A stretch of DNA of 64,000 nucleotides. It comes from Guadua angustifolia (Eukaryota; Streptophyta; Magnoliopsida; Poales; Poaceae). The translations under genes were made by a program, and so were the position numbers. This document shows positions 1-13,126 of the stretch, piece after piece. The stretch is from the NCBI GenBank assembly GCA_036346375.1, contig CM070501.1, positions 56,027,326 through 56,091,325 of the forward strand, given 5' to 3'. Position 1 is the stretch's first letter, and each line of letters starts with the position of its first letter. Under the pieces are notes generated by a model. The model had not been told where the DNA came from and made no database searches. It was given only the letters and a program-made list of their open reading frames with translations.

Positions 1-966
1 ATAAGTTGTTTAATGGAATGATCAATTACTGAATAATTACCAACTTTCCATCGATAAGAACCATTCGGGGACTGGGTAATAGATGATCGATCAGTCAAGA
101 GAGTTAGAGTATGTACCTTCTTAATGATCGGATCACTTTGCGTTGATGGGAAACTTTCAAAGACTATTGGAGGTGCGCTTCCAATCTGAAGCCAAACAAT
201 TAATTAAGCTAGGTTCATCTCTCAATAAGAACATATATATGCTCAGCGATTCGTTAAATTTTGACAAGCTAGCTAGCCCCACTTATTCATGATGCATGGG
301 TGACAAGAACATATCTTCAACTACGGAGATAATTAAACAAGAAAAGATGGATAAGGAAGAACAAAAACAGATCATACCGCCGCTATCTCCGTCTTGGCGT
401 CGACCTTCTTCTCCTCTTTCACCGGCAGCCTTTCGACGGCGGCCTCCATTGCAACGGCGGCAATCAAGCTCGATCACAAGCTAGCTATAGGTCAATCAGC
501 CACCAGATGGCCTAGTCCCAGGCTCCCAGCTATACTATTGAACCTCCCTAGAGCTAGTTTATGCTTTCAGCAAGTAATGCCTTGTACTTGCAGAACCTTG
601 CCCTCCTTATAAAGAAACTATCAAAGGCGAAGCCTGCAGTTTCTGACTCGCGCGGATTAAATTAAACAAATGCTGCGCACCAAATCCCAATCCCAGTTTA
701 CTTAGCATATCACGGCTCGGTCCATACGAGCGTATCAAAAATGTCAACCCAGCTAGCCTCATGGGCAACAGCAAGTGAGATAAGCAAGCAGCTAAGCTGG
801 CGCGTCGATCTCTGGCCTAATATTATACTAGTCGTCGCCATCGTCGTGGTCGTCGACGTAACATGTCCTATATAATGTCACTGCCGCCGTGTTGTACGCG
901 CGTCCGCACCTGATCCAGCAATCCACTCCGGCGACCGATTGTCCGATCGCCGGACCGGGACGCCGC
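1..966. other. Gene-free left edge
   Basis: I see no coding region that resembles a known family here. The open frames are short, overlap on both strands and show no motif. The last 70 bases before the element at 967 are GC-rich. No tRNA-like cloverleaf or terminal-repeat element was recognised. Confidence 0.4.
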
Positions 967-2490
967 CGAAAGTTTCAAATCTCATTTTCGGTTGAAATCT
1001 TGGAGGTGGCCGAAATCCAAAATTTCGTCGAGATCTCGAAATTTCAGATAAATTTTGAATGAAATACAAAAATAAAATTTTAAATCTAGTTCTTTTTTGC
1101 ACCAAAATTTCTGAGATTTCGCCTAGAATTGCTGAAATCTCGGTGAGATTTGCCGAGATTCGGCAAAATTAAACCAAGCGAAATATAGTTCAAACAGCGT
1201 CAAAAGATTTTAAAATTTTTTATGGATGGTCCTAACATATCAGAAATATTCTTGTAAAAATATTAGATGATTATCAAGCCTGAGAAATTTTTAAAAATTT
1301 GGAGAGTGCTACTGTCCTGATAAAACACTTACTGGCAAATTTGAATTGAATGAAAAATAGAACAAATCATGTTAGAAAATTATTAAATTTTTTATGCATG
1401 GTTAAAATGCATCACTAATATTTCCATAAAATTTTCAAATAATGATCAAGCTTCAGAAAATTTTAAAAATTCGAACAGAGTTGTCATCTTGATAAAAGCC
1501 GTTCAACCAAATGAAAATAATACAAACTATGTTAGAAAATTTTGCAAATTTTTGTAGATGATCCTGATGCACCTTCAATGTTTTTATAAAATTTTCAGAG
1601 GATGATAAAGCATTAAGAATTTTTAAAAAATTTGACAGTGCTACATCCTGATAAAAATGATGATCAATACATAAATTTGTTTGATTAACCAAAAAAGGGT
1701 TATAATTTTTGAAACTTTTAAAGAAGAGTGCTGAAGCAATTCTTAAGCTCTCATAAAAATTTTGAATCATGATCACACAATATTAAATTTATAAAATCCT
1801 TACAATAGTATTGTAACATTTGTGTTTCTTGTGTTTTTTATTTTTAAAGATAACAGTTCAATGCATCTATAGATTTGATTGAGCAAACAAATAAACCTTA
1901 AAATTTTTAAAATTTTTAGAGAATGGTTCTTAGGCAAGCTGCTAATGCTTGCACAGCTCTCTTAATCTCGCCATGCAAATTTTGACTCGATTGGATCTTA
2001 GGCAATGCTTAAGCTCTCTTAAAAATTTTGGATCGTGATCACACAAACAAATTTATAAAATTCTAACAAGGTTATTGTCTCATTTATATTCACTTTTTTA
2101 TTTTTTAAAGATAACAAATGAAGTTCAATTATCTTGAATTTTTCTGTATGATCCTACACTTCTAAAAATAGTACCATAAATTTTTCAGTGCATGATCAAA
2201 CATGTATAATTCTTTAAAAATATAACAGTGTTTCTGTCAAAATTTTAAAACGTCTCAAAATTTCAGTTTTTTAGCAAATTTTCATAGAAGATGACTTTCT
2301 TAAGGGTTATTGGGTCAAATTCAATCAAAAAAAGTCAAATTTTGGTCAAAATACCCAAGACTTTTAATATTACTGTAGCAATTTTATTTTTAATTTTTTC
2401 TATATCCAACTAGGATTTTAAATCCCTTTTCCAATTAGAATCCAAGATGTCAACCGAGATTTTCGAAATCTCGCCGGTTTTTCAACCTTG
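967..2490. mobile_element. Long non-coding hAT-like DNA element (member 1)
   Basis: About 1.5 kb of AT-rich DNA begins with CGAAAGTTTCAAATCTC and ends with an imperfect inverted match around ATCTCGCCGGTTTTTCAACC. The interior is a degenerate series of blocks built on motifs such as AAAATTTTCA and TGATCA-AGCTT. A second element at 45458-46931 has the same terminal CGAGAT-rich sequences and the same internal block order, and that one has a near-perfect 8-bp target duplication, which suggests the hAT superfamily. No convincing 8-bp duplication was found here. There is no transposase frame, so it is non-autonomous. The ends are approximate. Confidence 0.6.
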
Positions 2491-2922
2491 CACGGCCGAT
2501 CCAGCAGCCATGTATCGAGAGCAGGATGCATTGCACGGGCCCTTGATTGGGAGGGATCTGACTTCTCGATCTGACAGGAGGCGTTCTTAACAAACCGTAT
2601 ATACGCAGCGTAAGCGTTTAGCATATTTCTTTTAGACCGTCTTGTTGACTTTTGTACGGCCGGTGTAACCAATTTGTGGAAGCAACTGAATTGTTCAGCA
2701 TATATCGATCCAGTCTGAACTCTGAAACGCATCGATTTCACTGCTACGTACTGACGTCTGCGTTCAGAATTTAACCGGTCAGCGGCGAAAATTCGATCGA
2801 TCCGTCATGAAAAGTAAATCCATTGGAACAATTCATTCTCCTGTTCCTACATTAATTCTCTGAAGTACTACTAGTACTAATCAGTAGTAGTACAGTATCT
2901 CTTATAGGTGCTAAGTTTATAC

Positions 2923-2988
2923 AGTACATAGTATTGCGTGTACATTCATGTATTCTACATAGTATTGCGTGTACAGTCATGTACTGTA
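2923..2988 (+). repeat. Tandem repeat, two copies of about 33 bp
   Basis: The unit contains TACATAGTATTGCGTGTACA and is present twice head to tail, with a few substitutions. The surrounding DNA is rich in the string GTACAGTAC. Confidence 0.7.
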
Positions 2989-4260
2989 GAGTAGTTGATG
3001 TACAGTACAATGTATTACACTTTGATACCTCTTTTTATACCAGTAGTCTTGAATCGAATTAGAATTTTGTGAGATATGGTACAAGTGTGTATGACCTCAA
3101 GAATAAAGAAGATGAATTTTGTAAAAAAAAAATCAAAATAATGATGTTAAAGTAATCACGATGATAAAGAAAAGATTCAACGAAGCCGATCATAAATTCT
3201 CTAAACACAACCTTAAAAGAGTATAAAAGGATTTTCACTCTTTCACAAACTTTCGAACATTTTAGGACTCTTTCATACTTGCCTTATAGAGAAATCTAGT
3301 GCTAAAGAACAACCTAACCTCTAATCATCTTATGCATCTCTTATTTTGAATGATGAGTTAGTTTTTGACTTCTTGGGTAGTTGGATTCTCTATGATCATT
3401 TTATACGTGTGTACATGTATATCTATTTTTTAGTGTTCCTCAAAAAAGATGTAAAATTTTTTTCTTCAAAATAAAGTATAAATCATGATTCTAGCACACA
3501 CCTCTAAACTCTAAAAGACTTATACAAAGTCACCGTACTTGACACCGTGATGCGAGGTCATGTGCTGAATTAGAGCAAGCTGGAAGACCGGGAATAAAGA
3601 TACGGCAAGTGAGATGGCGGTCGATTCCAAGCCAGTCTAATCTAAGTCAGCCTGCATTAAATAGCTAGCTAGGAGACGATACGCGATCGTTCCGACCACC
3701 GGCTTCCGGTGCGCCAACTGGTCCGGCGAGTGCGACAGTTCGCTGCTGCGATCCAATCAGCTTTAGGTAGCCCTTAAGCTAGCCTCTAATTAATTAAGAC
3801 CATAACCATTTGCAAATTAAGATGTGAAATGAAATAATGGTTGGCCTACTTGCTGAGATTCCAGCGAAGCCCGTTGAAACCGCTGCACTGCAGTGCGTGC
3901 AGATCGGCCTGATCGCCCTCAATTAAGCCGTTTTTACGCAGAATCATGGGGAGTGTGACCTCGCCTGATCACACTGGCTGGCCCTCTATTAGTTTGCAAT
4001 CCGTCTTGAGAGCACGATGATTAACCAAGAAACTGGCTCTGCTCATGTTCCCATGAGAATGGGAATGGGGAAGACGAGATTCGCATGCAACATCATCTGG
4101 TGTTGCTTGGTTTAAAAATCAATGGACGAAGGTTGGTGATCGATGGCAGGAAAAGTATCTTCTGATTCAGTCGTGTGCTCGTCTTAATTAGTGTCGTCTA
4201 TACATTTTCTGCATAACTTGAGGAACTACATATGTTCAGAGATTTAGTCTGAGGAGGAAT

Positions 4261-4416
4261 CACCCATGGTACATGCGTAGAGGTGTGTCGTGCAAACAGT
4301 ACAATTTCTAACGACGAACACGAGTTGGGTTTAAGAATTCACCCATGGTACATGCGTGGAGGTGTGTCCACCAAGAGTACCATTTCTAACAATGAACACA
4401 AGTTGGGTTTAAGAAT
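4261..4416 (+). repeat. Tandem duplication, unit about 79 bp
   Basis: CACCCATGGTACATGCGT begins both units (4261 and 4340), and both end in AGTTGGGTTTAAGAAT. The two copies differ at roughly one base in eight, so the duplication is not recent. Confidence 0.8.
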
Positions 4417-5669
4417 ACAGGAGTAGAGGAAATGATACCGAATAAGATAAGCACATGACGGTTGGGTGATGGACAAAGTTCGAGTAAACTGCGTGATTAG
4501 TCAACGGATGCATCAAGGAAGCGTCTTTCCTACCTAATTCCTAAATATTTATCAATTATTTCCCAAATGAATACAGCTAAGAAACCCAAAAAAAAAAATT
4601 GAGAAGGGATGAGTCGATGAGAAGACCTAGTCGAATGATGGATCATGTGAGGCCAAGCTTTTCAACGATTTGGTCAGAACTTTGGACCTAAAGTGGGATA
4701 ACAATTAAGATTTCCATCACATTTTTCTTAAGGAAAGACCTCATACTCCTTGGCCCAAGGAAATTAAGAGAAAACAAATGTTTTTGGCTCCTGTTCTCTT
4801 TAGGTGTTTGATGCTTGGAAGGCATTGGCTACATCATCCTTAAGTGGTTTCAAAATTTCCCACTTATTTTTGTGACGTCGCCGTTGGAAATTCAAATTAT
4901 CTCGTTATCAACAATTCTTGTGAGTTTTCTAGATGTCAAATGATGTTGGTAGTATTTTCATGGATTACTGAGTCCTAAGATGAAAACTAAAACGTCAAAA
5001 GGAAGATCATTTTGGGAGGTCAGTCCTCAATCGTCCTGCACATGGACCAGATCAAGAACTTGGCCTATGGGAACAATTCTAATCTAATTTAGAAATAAAA
5101 GGAATAGTATATATTGGTACTTCTTGCAGTTTGTGCATCAAAATATTCGAGGTCAACAATTTGTCAGAAGCTATGGAAATGTCAGATCATGGATCTGTCA
5201 CACCAGGACTAAACCAGAGGACTAATGATGGACAAATACAGTATAAATAACTCAATTGTCACAGCTCATGCACCCCCAATAAGACCTGTTTGTCAGATTT
5301 ACAACAGCACTGGTAATTTTTCTCATAAGACTTCGCAGTTAACCGACCAAGATCAAGACTTAAACAACAATTCTTGGAATCCATGTGAAAAAGAAACCTC
5401 CAAACGAACAAAAGTGGTAAAGTACATCAGCATTTATCATGTGACTTAGTACATATTTCACTTTCTGCATAGAAATTCGAGAGTTTGGCTTCTATTGCAG
5501 ACTGCTAAAAGAGATGACGGCCAATGTTGTCGATGTGTAATCTTTAGAACCATGTGTTTTTGGAATACGATACCGCAGCTAAGTCATAGTACTATTGAAT
5601 ATGATGTTTGGTTGTTGTCGTATAAAATCAGCCAGTGACACAGTGGTTTATCTCACTAGTAAAAATGCA

Positions 5670-5861
5670 CTAGTCATGTGCCCGTGCGTTGCAACGAAAA
5701 TTTAATTTGCGATAAAAAGTTTATTTGCAAAGAGCACTAACAGTGGCAAAGGTGGGTAATTAAAGAGCAATGGCAAAGGTGGGTAATTAAAGAACATAGG
5801 CAAAGGTAGGTAATTTTGATGAAGTGACGCGAGAAGAAACTCTTGCTTTATATAGTAGAGA
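5670..5861 (-). mobile_element. Short non-autonomous Helitron (192 bp)
   Basis: Read on the minus strand, the element starts TCTCTACTATATAAAGC at 5861 and ends CTAG at 5670. It lies between a host A and a host T, as Helitron insertion requires. The GC-rich subterminal sequence CGTTGCAACGCACGGGC just before CTAG is the usual grass Helitron 3' end. The middle holds a 28-bp unit (GGCAAAGGTGGGTAATTAAA) repeated about 2.6 times at 5743-5816. It has no coding capacity. Confidence 0.8.
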
Positions 5862-6015
5862 TTAGTGCAATACTCCAAATATCTAACTGCAAATGTCAAT
5901 ATCAAAATGTGAACTCATGTGCGCATCAAGCTGTTGTGGAGCCCCTCATGGCACAAAACGAATCTTGGTTGACACAGAAGATTGTACCAGAGATATTTCT
6001 AGAGCGCAATGACAA

Positions 6016-6876
6016 CATGGTTATTAAAGCGTCGCTTAAGCGGTAAGGCGGTCTGAGGGGGTTGCACCGTGGTAGCGCCTTGCCGGAGATGCCTATGGCG
6101 TCTGCCTAAGGGCCAAGGCGTGGAAATGTCATTGCTTAGGCGGAGTATGGCGTCGGGGACGACTAAGGCGGATGTTGAGGGAGAGAGAGAAGTCCCTGTT
6201 GGCCGTCGCCATCGCATCATTGAGGAAGAAAGTTAGATCTAGCCGCACACATCCACGTTGACTCCTGATCCATCCGACCCTATCCAAGCCACCGCTGGAT
6301 CCAAATTTCGCCGTCCGAGCCGTCGTGGGTTCTACAGGCGGCTAGAGTTGAGGGGAGGGGGGAGAGGGAGGGGTTCATCTGGCCAGAATAAAGAAGAAGC
6401 TGGGGAGGACGTGGAGGCGGTGGATGGAAGTTTTGACCTAGAGGTGGTGCACTTTTAGTGGCACGCCGATCTGGATTAGCTGGAGGTGGATGGCGTGGAT
6501 CTAGCGAGCAAGGGAATTGAAGCAACAATGTTAGTAGAGAGGGCGGCAGTGCTGTGGACATCACTACGCTGGTGTCGCAAAGGAGTAGTGAGAAGAAGAA
6601 AGGCGGCGGCACAGAGGAGGGAGGTGAAGAAAGGAGGGTTAAGTAGGGGATTTGGGAAACTTTTGTGATGCGGCCAGTTTATATATTGCATATTAGTTCT
6701 AGGATGTATTAAATTCTTCTAATTTGAACCTCTGCAGCTCCGAATTGATCACAGAAAGGTCCCACACACCAGGGGTAGGATGTGAGTATAGTGTCACCTC
6801 GCCGCACGTCCCTTACGCTTAAAAGGTGTGAAGGTGGTCAGGCGTGTCGCCTTGCCTTATCGCCGTGATAAGTATG
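6016..6876. mobile_element. Non-autonomous hAT element with 8-bp TSD AATGACAA
   Basis: The element is flanked by the exact direct repeat AATGACAA (6008-6015 and 6877-6884). Its left end, CATGGTTATTAAAGCG, is mirrored imperfectly by the right end CGCCGTGATAAGTATG. The 8-bp target duplication is the hAT signature. The subterminal regions are full of GGCG and TAAGGCG motifs. The left terminus is shared with the element at 12273-13126. Open frames inside are low-complexity and not transposase. Confidence 0.85.
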
Positions 6877-9800
6877 AATGACAACACATTATGACCTCAA
6901 TTTGGAAAACAAGAGGGACCAGCATAGTCAAGCGTGGATCACTTTGTTTAGTTAACAACACAAAACTTGGTAATTAATGGCTTACATGAAAAGGAAAAAC
7001 ATGTGGATGCACCACACAATCAGGCTAGAATACCTGCTAATGCTAGTTAAATTGGGAGAGGTCCTTTCATGTTTTTCTTTTTGACAGTTACACAAATATT
7101 AAAATATGAATGAAGGGTAAATAGTGATTACTTACCCCTTTGCTTGTTTTAAGATTTGTGCAACTTGTATTAATTGCGAAAGCATTGAAGCACTGCTCTT
7201 ACTTCATATTGATAGATCAACGGTTAGGTCAAACAATTGTCTGCATTCATGCACAATAGCTGTGTATAATGAATAGCAGGTAAGCTACTATCAGCATCAT
7301 CTCCTAACTAATTTGCTAACAACTCAGTTAATTACAGCCAGTCCACTGTGTGATATAAGCCACGACGCACCATCGGACTAGGTGACTCACTATTCTTCCT
7401 CGAAAAGATTTACACAAACAAAACAGCAATAGTGAATTGTTAATAGCTCAAGATACAGACGAAATTTTACCTTCCATTGAATCCTAAAAAAATGTAAACT
7501 TCTATTGCCTTTTCTGGATCAGTGCTTGAAATTCCTCGAGGAATAATTCAGAAGAGCAATCAGGTAATTTTTTATGAACACAACATCTAGTGTATGTTAA
7601 CATGTTAGGTAAAAGCAATGACAGGACAGCAGACACATGTAAAAGTAGGTAAGCTCAGAATTCTGACTTCTGAATTACCGATCTGAGTTTCAGTGAACTA
7701 AATTTTATCCAAGTTGCAGACTCATCCCTGTGTGCCAATTCTCTAAGATAGCATATACTATTATCTTGCAGCATTGACCTCACTCCATTATTTTTCTTTT
7801 AGTGGTATGATCCATCAGTTGTTAATTCACTAAGGCTAGTTTATTGCCCTCGTAATCATCATTTAGCGATAACAGCAGGAATGAGCTAAGAGATAAGGTT
7901 GCAGTAGTCAGTTTCCAGGAAATGGCCCAGCTCAACTTGTCTCCGACTCTGCACTTCTGCAGCACACAAGGATGACGCAAGCCACCCTTTTGTCCTCGCT
8001 TAACGATGACTCCCTAAAAGGGCTCTGATAAAGTGCATATTTGGCAGTGCTCCATAAAAATTTAGAAGTAGTGAATTTCTGTCTATTTTTTTCTTGGGAG
8101 AATCAGATTGAGCTTTGTTTGCCATTTCTAAAAAGATTATACTCTCTGCCAAAATTCGAGATACTACCTTTATATGCTTTCAGCATAAAGCACAGTGCAG
8201 ATAATAAAGTAGTAAAGTACTTAGTTCTCTGATGAAATAGGAAATGACAGTGCTCTCAAACTATTCTTTTGTTAAGAAGAAAGTGTTGCATATTTCAAAT
8301 GAAATAGAAATAGGAACTGCACTCTGCCCACGAAAAGTAAATTTGAGAGCTGGGATATTTCCTCACGAAAAGGAGAAGAGAACTTTGCCCCTCGGAGTAC
8401 CATGCAAATCCCCAAAATACAGATCAATAACACACACATCAGGTGGTTTATTCTCAAGTCTACTTGGAAAGCATGGGCAAATGACTGCTTGTCAGCATCC
8501 GCGATGGTACTGTTTACGCAACTATTATACAAAGTAAACCCAAGACTTTCTCATGCCAATCAGCTTCAAGGTTACAAGTGTAACAAAACAATTGGTGCAA
8601 TCATTCACTGACTAATTAACAATTTGTTGCATATAAATGCAGAAGAAAAGAATATTACTAATTCAAATGTCAACTGATTACACTAGGTGCAAGAAAACCA
8701 AAGACGATTTGATCACACCTATGTTTTTTTTTCCCAAGGAAAAGGAGAGACTCACTCAACTCTGTCCTTAGCAATTGAACAGTTCACATGTCACACCTGG
8801 ATTTGTAGCGTGTGAACACTTGCATTGGCAACTTGGGCTGTGACATCAATGTGCAGCAAGTTAGGATACTTAACGTACCTCTAGTGACTGCACATTTGAC
8901 ATTGTAACTGAATAGAATACAGAGGTAATTGTAATGGATTCAGGTCGTATTCACACTGAAGCATGATGTAAACCTAGGATATCTTCAAGGAAAAGAACAA
9001 AGGATTCAGTCCATAATCAGTACCACGTTTAATAGAGTTTGGATTACGACAACCAATGGTAATGCAGCATGTTTAAGACCAGCCCATTCTTTGAGGGTTG
9101 CAGCCAAAGTTCCTAGTGCTAATCTTAGACCCAGATAAAGGCGTGTGCAGATTTTTGTTATCCACAGTGTACAAATCTGGCTACCACATGTTGATTGGGT
9201 TATTGAACCAAAAGTTTGAAGTTGGATTTACCAGCTTGATCTCTAGATATTTCATACTGTTGCCTTACTGTCTGGAATACTTGGAAAAAATAGGAACTAA
9301 CACAATCTTCTAAAATTTCTCATCAAGCCCCACATTCTTCAATTTGATCAAAATTTTTGATTAACACTTTTCTGATATGTGCTATTATTTCAGATTTAAA
9401 TCATTTCATCTTGAGCATTGACTGCAATAACTGTCCATCAAAGTTATGAAGAAGATATTATTCATGCTCCCTATCCAGGAAGAGAATGATAGGAAAGGCT
9501 CACATCTAATGCATTCCTTGCAGATAGGGATGAAGTTATGAAGAAGTCGTATGCTGCATAAGTGCATAACAACTTGCTGTTGAAGAACTGCTCATTGAGC
9601 TGTAAGAAAAGCTTACAGTAGTGATATGTATCAGCAAAAGAACAAAAAATAAACTACAGCTATATATGCTACTGGACTTCTGCAGACGTTCAGTAGCTCT
9701 GATAGCTGCTTCAGTGAATCAATGGTTCTCCCTTTAGTGAAAATACTGCGGGGCAATAGTCACTTTTTGAACCATTCAAGTTAAAATCCACTCTAATTCA

Positions 9801-10330
9801 ATAATGAAGAGAACAGGAACCTTTCTGTAAGCAGTGGTGGCTGGATAAATCAGAGTAACACAATATTTACGTAGCCAAGAAGATGTTTTCAAGTACAATA
9901 GCTAATGAAAATTTCTCAAAAGGATAAGATCAGGAAAGGAAAAGATAACTGAAATTGAACAAATACCAACAATGCAAAAGATAAGATTGATCAGACAACA
10001 TTTTGGCTACCCAAGAATAAGTAGGACCAAATCCAATGCTGATTGGTAGAGACTCAGACTATAAACACAGGAAACATGAACAAAGCACAAAAAACATACA
10101 GCAAGGGGCTACATAACCTCCCAGTTACCAACCATGTTCTCTGTACTTATTCCAGCAGAAGCAGTGATGGAAGCGATCCAGTTATGATTAAAGTAAAACT
10201 TGCAGCACAGATCTCCATATAGGGATTTCCCTTTTGTTGTCTTCCTTCCAGCAATGTATTTACACCAAACAAAGTTACATCATGTGCTGCAAGAAACCAA
10301 GGTATCCTCAATCCTCACAAGCTTATAAGT
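6877..10330. other. Gene-free stretch downstream of the PCO gene
   Basis: No coding region is recognised. The part next to 10331 should contain the PCO 3' untranslated region, because that gene reads leftward. A repeat arm at 7060-7200 is matched in inverted orientation at 10928-11075, so most of this stretch lies inside a 4-kb inverted-repeat frame. Confidence 0.4.
7060..7200 (+). repeat. Inverted-repeat arm, left member
   Basis: The block contains CTTTTTGACAGTTACACAAA and, further on, GCAAAGCATTGAAG-like sequence. Its reverse complement is found at 10928-11075, and a third, direct-orientation copy lies at 54987-55115. It may be the end of a transposon or a dispersed short repeat. No target duplication could be fixed. 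Confidence 0.65.
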
Positions 10331-10809
10331 TCAATGGTCCAGAATTCTGGGACCCGTATATGTTGACCCGACAAGATAAAAATCTTCTGGTGGTTCACTC
10401 TCCTCCAGCCATGCATATCCGTCACCTCCTGAAAATGACCTTGAATCTCCTGTTAAAGGCACTTTTTTCAAGTTAACCGCCAATAGTAGCTTTCTGTCAA
10501 CATACATACAATCACACAACCAGTGAACAGGACCAAGAGATTGAATTTATGATAAGAATGGGCAAGATTCGGAGAACAATTTCAGGGACAAGGACAATAA
10601 AGCTTGATGGTTTAGAAAAAAGAAGAAGAAGATATAACCGTTAACTAATACAGATAATGTATGAGACTCCCATGATATAATCCCAAAGGACAGACATGCA
10701 CAAATTTATGAGCGAGCGGTTTTGACATCAATTCTGTGGGCTGATCGATGCAAGTCAAACAGGTTAGAGCATTGGACATGAACATTAGGCAAAAGTATCA
10801 TCAGAATAT

Positions 10810-10923
10810 GGATAAATACATCAGTACCTGATCCTATTAGATAACCGCAGTTTAATTTATATATATGGGTAAATACATCAATACCTGATCCTATTATATA
10901 ACCGCAGTTTAATTTATATATAC
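10810..10923 (+). repeat. Tandem duplication, unit about 57 bp, in PCO intron 4
   Basis: Two nearly identical units each contain ATACCTGATCCTATTA and ATAACCGCAGTTTAATTTAT. They lie between PCO exon 5 and the solo LTR, just inside the right inverted-repeat arm. Confidence 0.8.
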
Positions 10924-10927
10924 TTTT

Positions 10928-11075
10928 TGAGCAGTGATTCAATGCTTTCCCTCCCAATACAAGTTGTACAAATTTTAAAGCAAGCGAAAGAGTAAGTAAT
11001 CACCATCTACCATTCATTCATGCTTTAATATTTGTACAACTGTCAAAAAGAAAACATGGAATCACCTTTCATACT
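10928..11075 (-). repeat. Inverted-repeat arm, right member
   Basis: The reverse complement of this block matches 7060-7200 over roughly 140 bases, including CTTTTTGACAGTT and the AAAGCATTGAA segment. The two arms enclose PCO exon 5. Whether this is one long terminal-inverted-repeat element or two independent insertions cannot be settled here. Confidence 0.65.
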
Positions 11076-11778
11076 TTTTTATATTAAGGAGAGATTTCTA
11101 TCTACTTACTTTTGAAGCAAAACACAGCCATGTATCAGTCAAGAATAGGTTTATCAAATAACAGTTCTCTGAAAATGTAACACCTAAGATGTGGGCAGAC
11201 CTCATACAGGAAGATATAACTGTGAGGACCCAAAAATTCAATTAAGCTAATAAAGTCATTAAGCCACCAACTAAGCTAATAAAATTCAATTAAGCATATA
11301 ATGAACAATTGAACCTGATAATCATATCATGCCTAAGCAACCAATCAAGTAAGATAATGAACAATCAAGTTGAATAAGCATGTTATGCATAAGAGAGTAG
11401 AATGACCAATGTGCCCTTTTATTAGCAGTAGAGCTCAAGGGTAAAAAGGTAAAAGTTGCACAATAAAGGGATAAGAGCAGCCAGTAAGGTTCACTCCCCT
11501 TTTTCCCTTCTCTGTAACTGAGGCACATAGCCATCCATCGCCCATTTGGTAGCAAAAAGGAGGTGAGGAGAAAAAGAGAGGCAGAGAGGCAGTCGGGTGA
11601 GCTGAGGAGAAAGAGAGAAAAGAGTCGACGGAGAGAAGCAGGAGGCAGAGAAAGAGACAAGGGAGAGGAAATAAAAAGAGAAAGAGAGGAAAAGAGAAAG
11701 AGGGAAAAAAGAAAAGAGAAAAGAAAAGAAAAAGGAGAAAAACTAGGAAAATGAGTAGATTGTCCCCATCTGTTATTA

Positions 11779-12009
11779 GAGTCTGTTTGTTTCAGCTTTG
11801 GATTCTCTAAAAGCTAATTCTGGATTATGGTTGTAAAGAAGCTGATTCTCCAAAAGCTGGAATCCAAAAACACATATGAAGTGGATTGTGGATTCTACTG
11901 TATATGGGTGAGCTGGATTGTGAGAATCAGATTCTAGAATCAGGTTGTTTGTTTTTTATTCTGCTTTTAGGGCCAAAATCCAGAATCAAAAGTTAAAACA
12001 AATAGGCCC
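11779..12009. mobile_element. Tourist-like MITE (231 bp, TSD TTA)
   Basis: The termini GAGTCTGTTTGTTT and AAACAAATAGGCCC are imperfect inverted repeats flanked by TTA on both sides (11776-11778 and 12010-12012). The 3-bp TTA duplication and termini of the GGGCCTGTTTGTTT type are typical of PIF/Harbinger-derived Tourist elements. It is nested in solo LTR A and absent from the related element B. Confidence 0.8.
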
Positions 12010-12272
12010 TTAGTGCAGATAGTTAGCTAGTTGTATGCATAAGAAATCAAAAGGATGGTAAATGGCTACATTAAATAAATGAGCAGTTAAAAGTGACCTT
12101 ATAAATGCATGACAGCTAAAAATAGAAACCAACACCCTTTGTATAAATGAAAAATGCAATTATTGGAATGGTTGGATGCCATAACTCATGTTCAAAATAA
12201 ATTGTTGTAGAATAATATAATGTGATTTTCAGGATAAGAACAGAATCCACCAGATCACCAGTACCTTCAGAG

Positions 12273-13126
12273 CATGGTTATTAAAACGTAAAACGAGAAC
12301 GAAACGACCCACCCCCTTTTTAACTTTTAAACGTTTAAGCGAAAGTGTTGAAACATAGTTTTAGACACTATTGCAAAATGAATATGGGGCAAAAATATAT
12401 CACATTAATACCACTATTTATCATTTCAAGCCAAGAAAGAGAACCATCCCTCTCTCTCTCAAATGGCTAGAGAGAGTAGAGCATTAAAGAATACACTCTG
12501 GAAAGAGGAGCAAATGCTTAGCTAGAGGAAGCAAATGGCTTAGCTAGAGGAAGCAAATGGGCTTGGCCCAAAGAGGAAGCACCATTCGGCACCCCACCCA
12601 TCATCCACACTCTGAGAAACCCCATCCACTCAAATTTCATCCACACCATGAGAAACCCTAGCAACTCCATCTGCCTCACTGGAAGCCTCCAAAGGCATTA
12701 TCTCTCTGCCCATGCCAAGTGGCTCCTCCAGCCGTGCCCCTCTCCCTTCTGTGGCGCGCCCTCCCCTGTAGCCGCTCATCCTCTCATCCAGCCGTCGGTT
12801 CCTCTTCTTGCCGCAATCGCCATCCTCCCCAAGTCATCTTCGCGTGGCCGCTAGTCATCTTCCAATGCCTATTGCAAGTTTAAATGCTTCCATCGTTATA
12901 GCCGCCATGCTTAAATGCATCGCCTTAAAGAGCGCGCCTTCCAAACCTGCGGCAGCATGGCGGCAAGGACTCCAGAATGCTGCAGGCTGAAAGGCTGCAA
13001 TTTTCCCAGAATGGCGGCTGCTCGGCCAACTCATCAAGAAAATGCCTTGGACGTTCTCTGTAGAATGTGATTTTTCGGCGATTACAGACGTGTACACGTC
13101 GTTTTAACGACGTTTTAATAACCATG
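12273..13126. mobile_element. Non-autonomous hAT element with 8-bp TSD CTTCAGAG
   Basis: The inverted termini CATGGTTATTAAAACGT and ACGTTTTAATAACCATG are perfect over 17 bases. The flanking direct repeat CTTCAGAG (12265-12272 and 13127-13134) is exact and 8 bp long, the hAT signature. It shares its terminal sequence with the element at 6016-6876 but not its interior. The interior is GC-rich with short proline and serine-rich frames and no transposase. Confidence 0.9.

Larger units (their letters stand above)
2491..5669. other. Gene-free stretch with two short tandem duplications
   Basis: No coding family is recognisable. Visible structure is limited to the two local duplications at 2923-2988 and 4261-4416 and a GC-rich patch around 3650-3760. 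The rest is AT-rich intergenic-type sequence with frequent stops in all frames. Confidence 0.4.

Noticed and set aside
878..1105. Small minus-strand gene at the left end of the first hAT-like element
   Set aside because: The frame crosses the element border and shows no domain; the parallel element at 45458 has no equivalent.
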